From contig JAOEVD010000010.1 in NCBI GenBank assembly GCA_028383305.1, forward strand, positions 1 to 64,000: 64,000 nucleotides of DNA, read 5' to 3'. Position numbers and translations under genes: made by a program. The notes under the pieces are model-generated. The model had not been told where the DNA came from. It was given only the letters and a program-made list of their open reading frames with translations, and did not search any database. The stretch's first letter is position 1. Each line of letters starts with the position of its first letter. Below, piece after piece: positions 25,966 to 34,432 of the stretch. Origin of the DNA: Candidatus Puniceispirillum sp. (GTDB lineage: Bacteria > Pseudomonadota > Alphaproteobacteria > Puniceispirillales > Puniceispirillaceae).

Positions 25966-26331
25966 TTGATTGATCAGGCGAACCGCCAGTTTGGATTTAG
26001 ATCATGTCTTTATATAGTTGTTGCTGGCTTTTGGCTTGTCAGCGGCATGATGCAAGCTATGGCAAATTCTGACTGGCTTGATGCATCATTAAAAGCGGCG
26101 CTACAGGCAACGATGACCCACTTTATTGATAATGCGTCTGATGATGAGGGTGGATTCCACTATATTGAACGGCAAAGCGGCGCTTTAATGACCGCCTATC
26201 CTGGCGTTATCCATCCCAAAATCATTCCTTTTGGTGACGATTATTTTTTATGTATCGATATGTTGGCGGCGAATGGAACAAGGCGGCTGGTTGATTTTCT
26301 GGTTCGCGAAGGGCGCGAAGGCTGGATTTAG
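25966..26331 (+). CDS. Small exported hypothetical protein (TTG start)
   Basis: 121 residues, not recognised. The start appears to be TTG, with GGGGA nine bases upstream. An N-terminal hydrophobic segment (CLYIVVAGFWLVSGMMQAMA) looks like a signal peptide cleaved near AMA-NS. The mature part is about 85 residues, acidic, with the GGFHYIERQSG and FLCIDMLAANGTRR stretches. The stop overlaps the convergent rhodanese gene by four bases. Confidence 0.6.
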   Translation: MIDQANRQFGFRSCLYIVVAGFWLVSGMMQAMANSDWLDASLKAALQATMTHFIDNASDDEGGFHYIERQSGALMTAYPGVIHPKIIPFGDDYFLCIDMLAANGTRRLVDFLVREGREGWI

Positions 26332-26729
26332 CGTTGCCGCCAACCAAGGCCAGCATTGCGCCAGCCATTTAAATGACCGCGTTGCTGATCGGCGTCAAGA
26401 TCGCCTTCAAAGCCATCACTAATATTGATGACGGTTCGATAGCTAGCCGCCAACGCCGCATTACCAGCGGCGAATGATCGAACGCCAGACCGGCATAGCA
26501 TCAACAGGCTTGTATCGGGCGAAACCGCTGCCCCAAGCTTTTGGGTAAAATCGGCATTGGGTGTGCCGTCCATGCCAACCCATTCGATTAGCACTGGCTG
26601 CCGGTCAAGCGCGTCCAGATTGGCAATCCCAACAAAATGCCATTCAGCTTTGGTTCGCACATCAACAAGCTGGGCATTTGGGTTGGCGGCTAAATAGGCC
26701 CAAGCCTCGGCAGCAGTCATTTGAATCAT
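26328..26729 (-). CDS. Rhodanese-domain protein
   Basis: 133-residue single-domain sulfurtransferase-like protein. LVDVRTKAEW marks the N-terminal half, and the catalytic cysteine sits in the loop LCRSGVRS, a standard six-residue active-site loop. The C-terminus (GHLNGWRNAGLGW) is typical of small alphaproteobacterial rhodaneses. An ATG at 26759 is in frame, but the ATG at 26729 gives the normal start and has AGGA upstream. It may handle persulfide sulfur; the partner is unknown. Confidence 0.85.
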   Translation of the reverse strand: MIQMTAAEAWAYLAANPNAQLVDVRTKAEWHFVGIANLDALDRQPVLIEWVGMDGTPNADFTQKLGAAVSPDTSLLMLCRSGVRSFAAGNAALAASYRTVINISDGFEGDLDADQQRGHLNGWRNAGLGWRQR

Positions 26730-26984
26730 GGTTTTGCTTGTCCTGTTCAGGCGGTGCAAAGGCTAGTATTGGCGATTGTTTTGTTGTTGCCAAGCCTCTT
26801 TTGCCGGTGTTTGTCGCCTACCCTGCCATGGCATTATCTTGATCGGCAACCCTTTGATTGGCGTTATTGACTGGCAAAGCCGGCGATTGGTTGTTTGTGA
26901 TCATTCGGGATCTGTTTTTGGGCTGTCTGGCTTTGGCGAAAAATGCTATTGAGGGTAGGACAATTGCAATCAAGGAGCCACGCC

Positions 26985-27983
26985 ATGTCTAGTTTTAAAG
27001 CCCTTATGGTGCATCGTGATGAAGATAAAACCATTCGCCATGAAATGACCGAATTGCAGCATGATGATTTGCCTGCCGATGGCGAGGTGTTGGTTGCGGT
27101 CAAATATTCAACCGTCAATTACAAGGATGGCCTGTGTTTGTCGGGCAAGGGCGGGCTGGTGCGAAACTATCCGCATATTCCGGGCATTGATTTTGCTGGC
27201 GAGGTGGTAAGCAGTTCGGACAAACGTTATCAGCAAGGCGATCTCGTGGTGCTAACCGGATGGCGTGTTGGCGAAATCTGGTGGGGCGGCTATGCGCAAT
27301 TTGCCAAGGTGCGTGCCGATTGGCTGGTGCCGCTGGTTGATGGGCTTGATTGCCAGCAGGCAATGGCGATTGGCACCGCTGGCATGACTGCTATGTTGTC
27401 GGTTCTTGCACTTGAAAATGCTGGCGTCACCCCTGATAAGGGGCCGGTGCTGGTGACGGGGGCGGCAGGCGGTGTCGGGTCGGTGGCAACAGCGCTATTG
27501 GCGGCGCGTGGCTATGCTGTTACCGCTGTTACCGGACGACCCGAAAGCGCCGACTATCTTCGCGCACTGGGTGCAAATGATGTTCTGGCGCGGACTGAAA
27601 TGCTGGAAGGTGATGTTCGGTTGCTCGAATCAGCAAGTTGGTCCGGATGTATCGACTCGGTTGGCAGTTCGATTCTGGCACGGGCTCTTGCACAGATGCA
27701 ATATGGCGGCGTGGTGGCAACGGTTGGAAATGCTGGTGGTGCTGACCTGTCGACATCGGTAATGCCATTTATCATTCGTGGCGTGTCGTTATTGGGAATT
27801 GACTCAGCGATGGCGCCTTATGAACGTCGGATGTCTGCGTGGAACCGGCTGGCAAGCGATTTGCCAAAGCCGCAATTATTGGCTGCGATGACGGTAATCG
27901 GGCTTGGCGACGTGCCGTCGGCTGGGGCTGATATTCTGGCGGGTAAAGTGCAGGGTCGATTGGTTGTCGATGTGAATGCTTAG
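26985..27983 (+). CDS. acuI: Acrylyl-CoA reductase AcuI / YhdH-family quinone oxidoreductase
   Basis: Zinc-independent medium-chain reductase of 332 residues that reduces acrylyl-CoA to propionyl-CoA with NADPH in DMSP and acrylate metabolism. Family marks are STVNYKDGLC, PHIPGIDFAGEV, a tryptophan-rich GEIWWGGYAQFA, and the NADP site VTGAAGGVGSVA. AAGGAG precedes the ATG at 26985, so the upstream in-frame ATG is rejected. Propionyl-CoA from this step could feed mutAB at 52301-56184. No DMSP lyase is in the window. Confidence 0.85.
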   Translation: MSSFKALMVHRDEDKTIRHEMTELQHDDLPADGEVLVAVKYSTVNYKDGLCLSGKGGLVRNYPHIPGIDFAGEVVSSSDKRYQQGDLVVLTGWRVGEIWWGGYAQFAKVRADWLVPLVDGLDCQQAMAIGTAGMTAMLSVLALENAGVTPDKGPVLVTGAAGGVGSVATALLAARGYAVTAVTGRPESADYLRALGANDVLARTEMLEGDVRLLESASWSGCIDSVGSSILARALAQMQYGGVVATVGNAGGADLSTSVMPFIIRGVSLLGIDSAMAPYERRMSAWNRLASDLPKPQLLAAMTVIGLGDVPSAGADILAGKVQGRLVVDVNA

Positions 27984-28063
27984 ATTGGCCTGATGATGTG
28001 GCGCGAATAACGGCCGGCCATTTGCTGATCATAAAGTGATTAAACGGCTGAAAAGCTGGCTGG

Positions 28064-28609
28064 CTATTTCACCGCTTTGACAACACCAATATGCGGCAAG
28101 TTGCGCCCTTGCTGAGCATAGTCAATGCCATAGCCGATCACAAAGGCATCAGGTATATCAAACCCAACCCAATCAACATCGACATCAACTTCGCGGCGCG
28201 ATGGTTTGTTCAGCAAGGTGCAGATCGACAGGCTTTTTGGTGATCGTGTTAGCAGGATTTTTTGAACCTGCGATAATGTATGGCCGGTATCAACGATATC
28301 TTCGACAATCAGCACATCACGATTTTTAATGACTGTTTCAAGATCTTGAATGATACGCACCTGACGCGATGAAACTGTGTCATTACCGTAAGAAGATACG
28401 GTCATGAAATCAACTTCGACCGGAAGCGCAAGGCGGCGCACAAGATCGGCAATGAAAACAAATGAACCGCGCAACAGCCCGACAACAACAAGCTGTTCAG
28501 TGCCTTTGTAATGATCGGTGATTTGGCGGGCGAGATTATTTGTGCGGGCGGCAATTTCGGCTTCGGTAATCAGAATGTCGATTTCCTGCTGGCTTGATAA
28601 TACGGTCAT
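28064..28609 (-). CDS. hpt: Hypoxanthine phosphoribosyltransferase
   Basis: 181-residue purine salvage enzyme. The PRPP-binding motif [14 protein letters not shown] lies near residue 100, a flexible loop [13 protein letters not shown] near residue 70, and the purine site [19 protein letters not shown] near the C-terminus. It is divergent from a beta-hydroxyacid dehydrogenase and apparently single. Confidence 0.93.
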   Translation of the reverse strand: MTVLSSQQEIDILITEAEIAARTNNLARQITDHYKGTEQLVVVGLLRGSFVFIADLVRRLALPVEVDFMTVSSYGNDTVSSRQVRIIQDLETVIKNRDVLIVEDIVDTGHTLSQVQKILLTRSPKSLSICTLLNKPSRREVDVDVDWVGFDIPDAFVIGYGIDYAQQGRNLPHIGVVKAVK

Positions 28610-28785
28610 GCGATAAGATTACCCCTGTCGTCGCAAGTGGTCTTTGATTGTTATATCGGCCGCCACTTAATATCACGTCGCCGAACAGGTTGCAGTATAA
28701 TCGTGCTGACAGAAATGGCTATGGCAAATTACGGTGACAGCAACGTCATTTCGGTTTCGGCCGGCAAATTGAAAAGGAATATTCT

Positions 28786-29655
28786 ATGTCGAAAGTAGCA
28801 TTTTTAGGTATGGGTGTAATGGGCTATCCGATGGCTGGCCATATCGCCGCCGCTGGTCATGAGGTGACTGTCTACAACCGGACGGCGGCCAAATCCGAGG
28901 CATGGGCTGCCCAGCATGGCTGCGCGGCTGCGCTGACACCGGCGGCCGCCGCGGCGAATGCCGATTTTGTGTTTTGCTGTGTTGGCGATGATCCCGATGT
29001 CTTGTCGGTTGCGCTTGGTGATGATGGTGCGATTCCGGCAATGAAAAATGGCGCGGTGTTTATCGATAATAGCACCGTTTCGGCCGATGTCGCGCGTCAG
29101 ATTTATGATGCGGCCAAAGCAATGGGCGTTCACACGCTTGATGCGCCGGTATCAGGTGGCCAGGCTGGCGCAGAAAATGGCAAATTGACGGTTATGGTTG
29201 GGGGTGACGACGCTGCTTTTGCCGCGGCTTTGCCATTGATGGAATGCTATGGGGCGCGGGTTGTTCACATGGGCGGTGCTGGCAAAGGCCAACAGGCCAA
29301 GATGGTAAACCAGATTTGTATTGCCGGCCTTGTTCAGGCCTTGTCTGAAGGGTTGAGCTTTGCGATGGATGCTGGTCTTGATACCGACAAGCTGCTTGAG
29401 GCTATTTCCGGCGGCGCGGCACAATCATGGCAGATGGTTAATCGCGGCGAAACCATGGTCAAAGGTGAATTTGATTTTGGCTTTGCCGTTGATTGGATGC
29501 GCAAGGATCTGCGGATTTGTCTGGAAGAAGCCAAACGTAATGGCGCTGATTTGCCCGTGACGGAAATTGTTGCAGGCTATTATGCCGAGCTAAGCGCCGA
29601 TGGTTTTGGCCGGAATGATACATCAAGCCTGATTCGCCGATTGAGTCAATTCTAG
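28786..29655 (+). CDS. Beta-hydroxyacid dehydrogenase 3 (3-hydroxyisobutyrate/tartronate semialdehyde reductase family)
   Basis: 289 residues. The NAD site is FLGMGVMGYPMAGH, the substrate loop DAPVSGGQAGAENG, and the catalytic lysine is in KGQQAKMVNQICIAG. AAGGAA precedes the ATG. The protein is closest in pattern to the enzymes annotated as 2-hydroxy-3-oxopropionate reductase or glyoxylate/succinic semialdehyde reductase. The next gene, convergent, is a succinate-semialdehyde dehydrogenase, so a semialdehyde substrate is plausible. Confidence 0.86.
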   Translation: MSKVAFLGMGVMGYPMAGHIAAAGHEVTVYNRTAAKSEAWAAQHGCAAALTPAAAAANADFVFCCVGDDPDVLSVALGDDGAIPAMKNGAVFIDNSTVSADVARQIYDAAKAMGVHTLDAPVSGGQAGAENGKLTVMVGGDDAAFAAALPLMECYGARVVHMGGAGKGQQAKMVNQICIAGLVQALSEGLSFAMDAGLDTDKLLEAISGGAAQSWQMVNRGETMVKGEFDFGFAVDWMRKDLRICLEEAKRNGADLPVTEIVAGYYAELSADGFGRNDTSSLIRRLSQF

Positions 29656-29675
29656 TCCGAACTGGTGATGAGTCA

Positions 29676-29704
29676 AAAAAGGCCGGGATTGCCCCGGCCT
29701 TTTT
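29676..29704. terminator. Bidirectional terminator
   Basis: AAAAAGGCCGGG and CCCGGCCTTTTT form a perfect 12-bp stem with a five-base loop, flanked by A and T runs. It serves both the convergent dehydrogenase and gabD. Confidence 0.88.
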
Positions 29705-29720
29705 CATGGCTAAATGGCGG

Positions 29721-31172
29721 TTACAGGCCGATACAAACAAATTTGATTTCAAGAAATTCATCAATGCCATATTTTGAGCCTTCACGCCCAAGGCCTGAAT
29801 TCTTGACGCCGCCAAATGGGCCAACCTCGGATGAGAAGATGCCGGTATTGGCCGCAACGATTCCATATTCCAACGCTTCGCTGACACGGAACAGGCTTGA
29901 TGCATTTTCGGTAAAAAGATAGGCTGCCAAACCGAATTCGGTATCATTTGCCGCTTGAATGGCTTCTGCTTCGTCGGTAAAGCGGAACAGGCCAGCCACT
30001 GGCCCAAAGGTTTCTTCGCGGAACATCCGCATTGATGCATTCATATTCGTTAGAACGGTTGGTTCATAATAGGTGCCGCCCAATTCATGCGGTTTGCCGC
30101 CGACCAATGCTGTTGCGCCTTTTGCCAATGCGTCATCAACATGCGCTGTTACCTTGTCAAATCCCTGTTGATCAATCAGCGGGCCTTGCTCGACACCGGC
30201 GTCAAGGCCATTGCCAACTTTCATCGCAGCCGATTTTTTGGCAAGACGTTTGGCAAATTCATCATAGATGCCGTCCTGCACAAAAATCCGGTTTGCACAA
30301 ACGCATGTCTGTCCGGCATTGCGGTATTTCGACAGCATCGCGCCTTCAACAGCGACATCAAGATTGGCATCATCAAACACCAGCAATGGCGCATTGCCGC
30401 CAAGCTCAAGGCTCATCTTCTTGACCGAGTCGGCGCTTTGGCGCATCAGAATGCGGCCAACTTCGGTTGATCCAGTGAAGGTCATTTTGCGAATACGGCT
30501 ATCGGCGCAAAGCGCCTGACCAATGGCTGGTGCGTCAAGGCCGGTAACAATATTCATCACGCCTGCCGGAATGCCAGCGCGCGTTGCCAATTCGGCAAGT
30601 GCCAGCGCCGAAAGCGGGGTCTGTTCAGCCGGCTTCAAAACACAAGCACAACCCGCAGCAATGCCGGGTGCTACCTTGCGGGTAATCATCGCAATTGGAA
30701 AATTCCACGGGGTGATGGCACCAAAAACGCCAATCGGCTGTTTGAAGGTCAACAGGCGTTTATCGGCCTGTGGGCTTTCCATAACATCGCCGCAAACGCG
30801 CCGCGCTTCTTCACCAAACCAGTCAATAAAGCTGGCACCATAGGCGATTTCACCTTTGGCTTCGGCAAGCGGCTTGCCCATTTCAGTGGTCAGGATCGTG
30901 GCAAGGTCATCGGTATTTTCGATCACCAGATCATACCAGCGGCGAAGAATCATTGCGCGGGTTTTGGCAGGGGTTGCAGCCCAGGCTTTTTGCGCTGGAA
31001 CAGCGGCATCAATCGCGGCGGTAATCGAATCGGCACCGAGATCGGCAACTTTGGCGATCAGGCCGCCATCAGCAGGGTTGTTGACGGCAAAAACGCGGCC
31101 ATCAGCAGCGTCAATCCATGCCCCGTTAATATAGGCCTGACTGCGAAGAAGTGAGGGATCTTTTAATTTCAT
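29721..31172 (-). CDS. gabD: NAD(P)-dependent succinate-semialdehyde dehydrogenase
   Basis: 483-residue aldehyde dehydrogenase close to GabD, which oxidises succinate semialdehyde to succinate. Family marks are ITPWNFPIAMITRK, the catalytic Glu in LELGGNAP, the nucleophile in NAGQTCVCANRI, and EEVGPFGG-like SSEVGPFGGVKNSGLGREG. A TTG at 31187 is in frame, but ATG 31172 follows GGAGG. No gabT is next to it. Confidence 0.87.
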   Translation of the reverse strand: MKLKDPSLLRSQAYINGAWIDAADGRVFAVNNPADGGLIAKVADLGADSITAAIDAAVPAQKAWAATPAKTRAMILRRWYDLVIENTDDLATILTTEMGKPLAEAKGEIAYGASFIDWFGEEARRVCGDVMESPQADKRLLTFKQPIGVFGAITPWNFPIAMITRKVAPGIAAGCACVLKPAEQTPLSALALAELATRAGIPAGVMNIVTGLDAPAIGQALCADSRIRKMTFTGSTEVGRILMRQSADSVKKMSLELGGNAPLLVFDDANLDVAVEGAMLSKYRNAGQTCVCANRIFVQDGIYDEFAKRLAKKSAAMKVGNGLDAGVEQGPLIDQQGFDKVTAHVDDALAKGATALVGGKPHELGGTYYEPTVLTNMNASMRMFREETFGPVAGLFRFTDEAEAIQAANDTEFGLAAYLFTENASSLFRVSEALEYGIVAANTGIFSSEVGPFGGVKNSGLGREGSKYGIDEFLEIKFVCIGL

Positions 31173-31312
31173 TTTACCGGCCTCCAATACCGCTAGCAGA
31201 ATACAAATTGATTACGGATTTGCCAGAAGCGGGCTGGCCTGTGATTTCAGATAGTCTGATTAGCATTGATTGTGGTTGCCTTTCAATCGGCTAGCCTGTT
31301 TGCTTTGTTGAA

Positions 31313-31894
31313 TTAGTCGCGTGGTGGCAAGGGGTGGCTATGCATGTCAATGAAAGGGCCGCCATCCGCACCTAGCCGATGCGCCCGTCCGACCTCGACA
31401 TAATGGCGGGCAATGCGGCGGTTATCCGCAATTTCATCAGCGGTTAGATCACGCATTTTGCGGGCTGGACGCCCGGCCCATAATTCGCCTGACGGGATTT
31501 GTTTGCGCGGTGTCAGCATCGCCCCTGCCGCCAGCATGCCGTCAGATTCAATCACCGCACCATCCATGACAATCGACCCCATGCCAACAAAGGCGTGATC
31601 ATGTAAATGACAGGCGTGAACCAGCGCGCAATGGCCGATATTGACATGATTGCCAATGATCGTTGGATAGTCGCGGCTGTTGATATGGACACAGCTATTA
31701 TCCTGAATATTGGTTCCCTCGCCAATGGTGATGAAATTATTATCGCCGCGCAGCGTCACCTGATGCCAGATGGTGCTGTTTTTGCCAATGCGAACCGCGC
31801 CAACAACGGCGGCGGTCTGGGCAATATAGGCACTGTCATCAATTTCGGGGTGATGATCCAAAAAAGGGGCGATATAGGCATTTCGGCCAGCCAT
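31313..31894 (-). CDS. Gamma-class carbonic anhydrase family protein
   Basis: 193-residue left-handed beta-helix hexapeptide protein of the YrdA/PaaY group. Zinc-ligand-like histidines occur in NSCVHINSRD, IGHCALVHACHLHDHA. It is usually a trimer binding one metal at each interface. Carbonic anhydrase activity is variable in this group, and thioesterase activity is known for PaaY. It starts about 170 bases from sodB, in the opposite direction. Confidence 0.85.
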   Translation of the reverse strand: MAGRNAYIAPFLDHHPEIDDSAYIAQTAAVVGAVRIGKNSTIWHQVTLRGDNNFITIGEGTNIQDNSCVHINSRDYPTIIGNHVNIGHCALVHACHLHDHAFVGMGSIVMDGAVIESDGMLAAGAMLTPRKQIPSGELWAGRPARKMRDLTADEIADNRRIARHYVEVGRAHRLGADGGPFIDMHSHPLPPRD

Positions 31895-31989
31895 GCTGTA
31901 ATCCTTTGCAAATGGAGTATAATGGTGACGATCAAGCGGTCTTGTGATGCCAATTTAGCATGCTGATACCAACTGTCAGTTTTATTTTG

Positions 31990-32017
31990 TTGGCATTTGA
32001 AAAATCGTGACTATATC
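31990..32017 (+). promoter_or_regulatory. Probable sodB promoter
   Basis: TTGGCA at 31990 and TATATC at 32012 are separated by 16 bases, about 45 bases ahead of the sodB start codon. I see no convincing Fur box. Confidence 0.4.
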
Positions 32018-32062
32018 TGTGTAGAGACATATCAATCAGCAAAGATAATTGTGGAGGCCGAA

Positions 32063-32662
32063 ATGGCATTTGAACTACCTGACCTACCTTATGCGCATGA
32101 TGCGTTGGCTAATTTTGGCATGAGTGCTGAAACCCTTGAATATCATCATGATCTGCATCACAACGCCTATGTGGTTAATGGCAATAATCTGATTGCTGGT
32201 ACCGAATGGGAAGGCAAGTCACTCGAAGATATCATCACCGGCACCTATGATTCGAGAGCCGTTGCGCAAAATGGCATTTTTAATAACGCCTCGCAGCATT
32301 GGAATCATATGAAATTCTGGGAAATGATGGGGCCCAAAGGCAATGCAATGCCAACCGAGCTGGAAAAAGCGCTTGTCGAATCATTTGGTTCGGTTGACGC
32401 GTTTAAAGATGCGTTCAAGGCAGCGGGTGCAGGCCAGTTTGGCTCTGGCTGGTGCTGGCTTGTGAAAAACAGCGATGGCGGGCTTGCCGTAACCAAAACC
32501 GAAAATGGGGTAAACCCGCTTTGCTTTAGCCAGACTGCGCTTCTTGGTTGTGATGTTTGGGAACATTCCTACTATATTGATTTCCGCAACAAGCGCCCTG
32601 ACTACCTGTCTAATTTCCTCGAAAATCTTGTCGATTGGGATTATGTCGCAGCGCAGCTCTAG
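32063..32662 (+). CDS. sodB: Superoxide dismutase, Fe/Mn type
   Basis: 199-residue superoxide dismutase. Metal ligands are the His of YHHDLHHNAY, the His of SQHWNHMKFW, and Asp and His in CDVWEHSYYIDF. Length and the GSGWCWL segment fit iron SODs of alphaproteobacteria, although metal choice cannot be fixed from sequence alone. The ATG at 32063 follows GTGGAGG. An earlier ATG at 31997 would put the promoter inside the gene. Confidence 0.94.
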   Translation: MAFELPDLPYAHDALANFGMSAETLEYHHDLHHNAYVVNGNNLIAGTEWEGKSLEDIITGTYDSRAVAQNGIFNNASQHWNHMKFWEMMGPKGNAMPTELEKALVESFGSVDAFKDAFKAAGAGQFGSGWCWLVKNSDGGLAVTKTENGVNPLCFSQTALLGCDVWEHSYYIDFRNKRPDYLSNFLENLVDWDYVAAQL

Positions 32663-32734
32663 CCGATAAACAAGATCGTACTGCGAAAGGCGCTATCCGT
32701 TTAGGGTCTTGCCTTTGGCTTGCTGTCAAATATG

Positions 32735-32769
32735 AAAACCGTCACCCTATTTTAGGTGGCGGTTTTTTT
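32735..32769 (+). terminator. Terminator of sodB
   Basis: AAAACCGTCACC pairs with GGTGGCGGTTTT (12 pairs, one G-U) around an eight-base loop, followed by a run of seven T. Confidence 0.85.
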
Positions 32770-32897
32770 ATGGCTCTTTGAATCCCCAGAATTAAGGCAA
32801 AAATCGGCCTTAATTCGGCGTCATAAATGCCATGTTAGCAAGGCTTTGATAAAAGTCTGAGGCCAATCAAAACAGCATTGAGACAGAAGGCATTAAA

Positions 32898-33122
32898 ATG
32901 GTTGTAGCATTTGTCATGCTGGTTGCATTTGGGATTTATCAAACCGATTCGGCGCAGGAATTTTGCGCTAACAGCAATCATAATCCAGTCTATAAAATTG
33001 TCAGGGGCGTGCCATGCGATTCAGGCCTGAAATCATCAGGCTATTCGATGGTGCCTACGGGCAAGCTTTATCTGAAACAGGTCAATCGTGATGGGATGGT
33101 TGGCGATATTTGCCGTCCGTAA
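32898..33122 (+). CDS. Small secreted cysteine-containing protein
   Basis: 74 residues, not recognised. It has an uncharged hydrophobic start (VVAFVMLVAFGIYQ) that may be a signal peptide, then about 50 residues with three cysteines (QEFCAN, VPCDSG, DICRP). AGAAGG six bases before the ATG and host-like codons support it as real. It sits between the sodB terminator and the convergent argG, whose stop is four bases away. Confidence 0.5.
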   Translation: MVVAFVMLVAFGIYQTDSAQEFCANSNHNPVYKIVRGVPCDSGLKSSGYSMVPTGKLYLKQVNRDGMVGDICRP

Positions 33123-33126
33123 AACC

Positions 33127-34344
33127 CTAGCCGTCTTGAACCATTTTCTTGACGCGAAGGCGAAGCGCATTCAGCCGGATAAAGCCATGCGCGTCACTAT
33201 GGTCATAATCAACCGCGCCATCTTCAAACGTCACCAGATCGGCATTATACAGTGAATTTGGTGATTTGCGGCCAGTGACGATCACATTGCCTTTGTACAG
33301 CTTTAACCGCACAATACCATTAACAGCATCACGGCAGCTATCAATTGCTGCTTGCAGCATTTCGCGTTCAGGCGAGAACCAGAAACCATTATAAACCAGC
33401 TCGGCATAGCGTGGCATCAATTCATCTTTGGTATGCATGGCACCACGATCAAGCGTGATTGATTCCATGGCGCGGCGTGCTGTCAGCAAAATCGTGCCGC
33501 CAGGTGTTTCGTAAACACCGCGTGATTTCATGCCAACAAACCGGTTTTCAACAAGATCAAGCCGCCCAATACCATTATCGCCGCCAAGCTTATTTAATGC
33601 TGCCAGCAAATTGGCAGGTGACAGCGCCTTGCCATCAATCGCCGCCGGATCACCTGATTTGAAAGTGATTTCGATTTCAGTTGGTTTGTCAGGCGCATCT
33701 TCAGGTGATACGCTTCGTGAAAACACATATTCTTCCGGGGCAACCCATGGGTCTTCAAGCACTTTACCTTCAGCTGAAATATGCAGAAGATTCGCATCAA
33801 CACTGAATGGGGCTTCGCCGCGTTTGTCTTTTGGAATTGGAATTTGGTTGGCTTCGGCATAGGCGATCAGTTTCGTCCGGCTGCTCAAGTCCCATTCACG
33901 CCAAGGCGCAATGACCTTAATATCGGGCTGCTTGGCATAATAGGCCAATTCAAACCGAACCTGATCATTGCCTTTGCCAGTGGCGCCATGTGAGACGGCC
34001 TCAGCGCCAACATCACGGGCGATTTCGATTTGCCGTTTGGCAATCAAAGGCCGCGCAATTGACGTACCAAGAAGATAGGCACCCTCATAAAGCGGGTTTG
34101 CCCGAAACATGGGGAAAACATAATCACGTGCAAATTCTTCACGCAAATCTTCGATGTAGATTTGCTTGATTCCCATCATTTCGGCCTTGGCGCGTGCTGG
34201 CTCGATGTCTTCGCCCTGACCGATATCGGCCGTGAACGTAACCACCTCAGCGCGGTAATGGTCTTGCAACCAGCGCAGGATCACCGAAGTATCAAGGCCG
34301 CCTGAATAGGCGAGAACGACTTTTTTAATATCTTGTTTGCTCAT
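33127..34344 (-). CDS. argG: Argininosuccinate synthase
   Basis: 405-residue enzyme of arginine biosynthesis joining citrulline and aspartate with ATP. The ATP pyrophosphatase P-loop is [11 protein letters not shown] near residue 10, with [14 protein letters not shown] and APWREWDL later. Length fits the family. No other arg gene is adjacent, and the upstream neighbour is the ybbP-like permease on the same strand, 88 bases away. Confidence 0.96.
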   Translation of the reverse strand: MSKQDIKKVVLAYSGGLDTSVILRWLQDHYRAEVVTFTADIGQGEDIEPARAKAEMMGIKQIYIEDLREEFARDYVFPMFRANPLYEGAYLLGTSIARPLIAKRQIEIARDVGAEAVSHGATGKGNDQVRFELAYYAKQPDIKVIAPWREWDLSSRTKLIAYAEANQIPIPKDKRGEAPFSVDANLLHISAEGKVLEDPWVAPEEYVFSRSVSPEDAPDKPTEIEITFKSGDPAAIDGKALSPANLLAALNKLGGDNGIGRLDLVENRFVGMKSRGVYETPGGTILLTARRAMESITLDRGAMHTKDELMPRYAELVYNGFWFSPEREMLQAAIDSCRDAVNGIVRLKLYKGNVIVTGRKSPNSLYNADLVTFEDGAVDYDHSDAHGFIRLNALRLRVKKMVQDG

Positions 34345-34432
34345 AAGAGATTGCTATATCCGATCGCTGGCGACCTCGCAATGACGTTTTTATCGACGAT
34401 GCATTTTTGCGCGAGGCTGTTTTTGACCCAGT

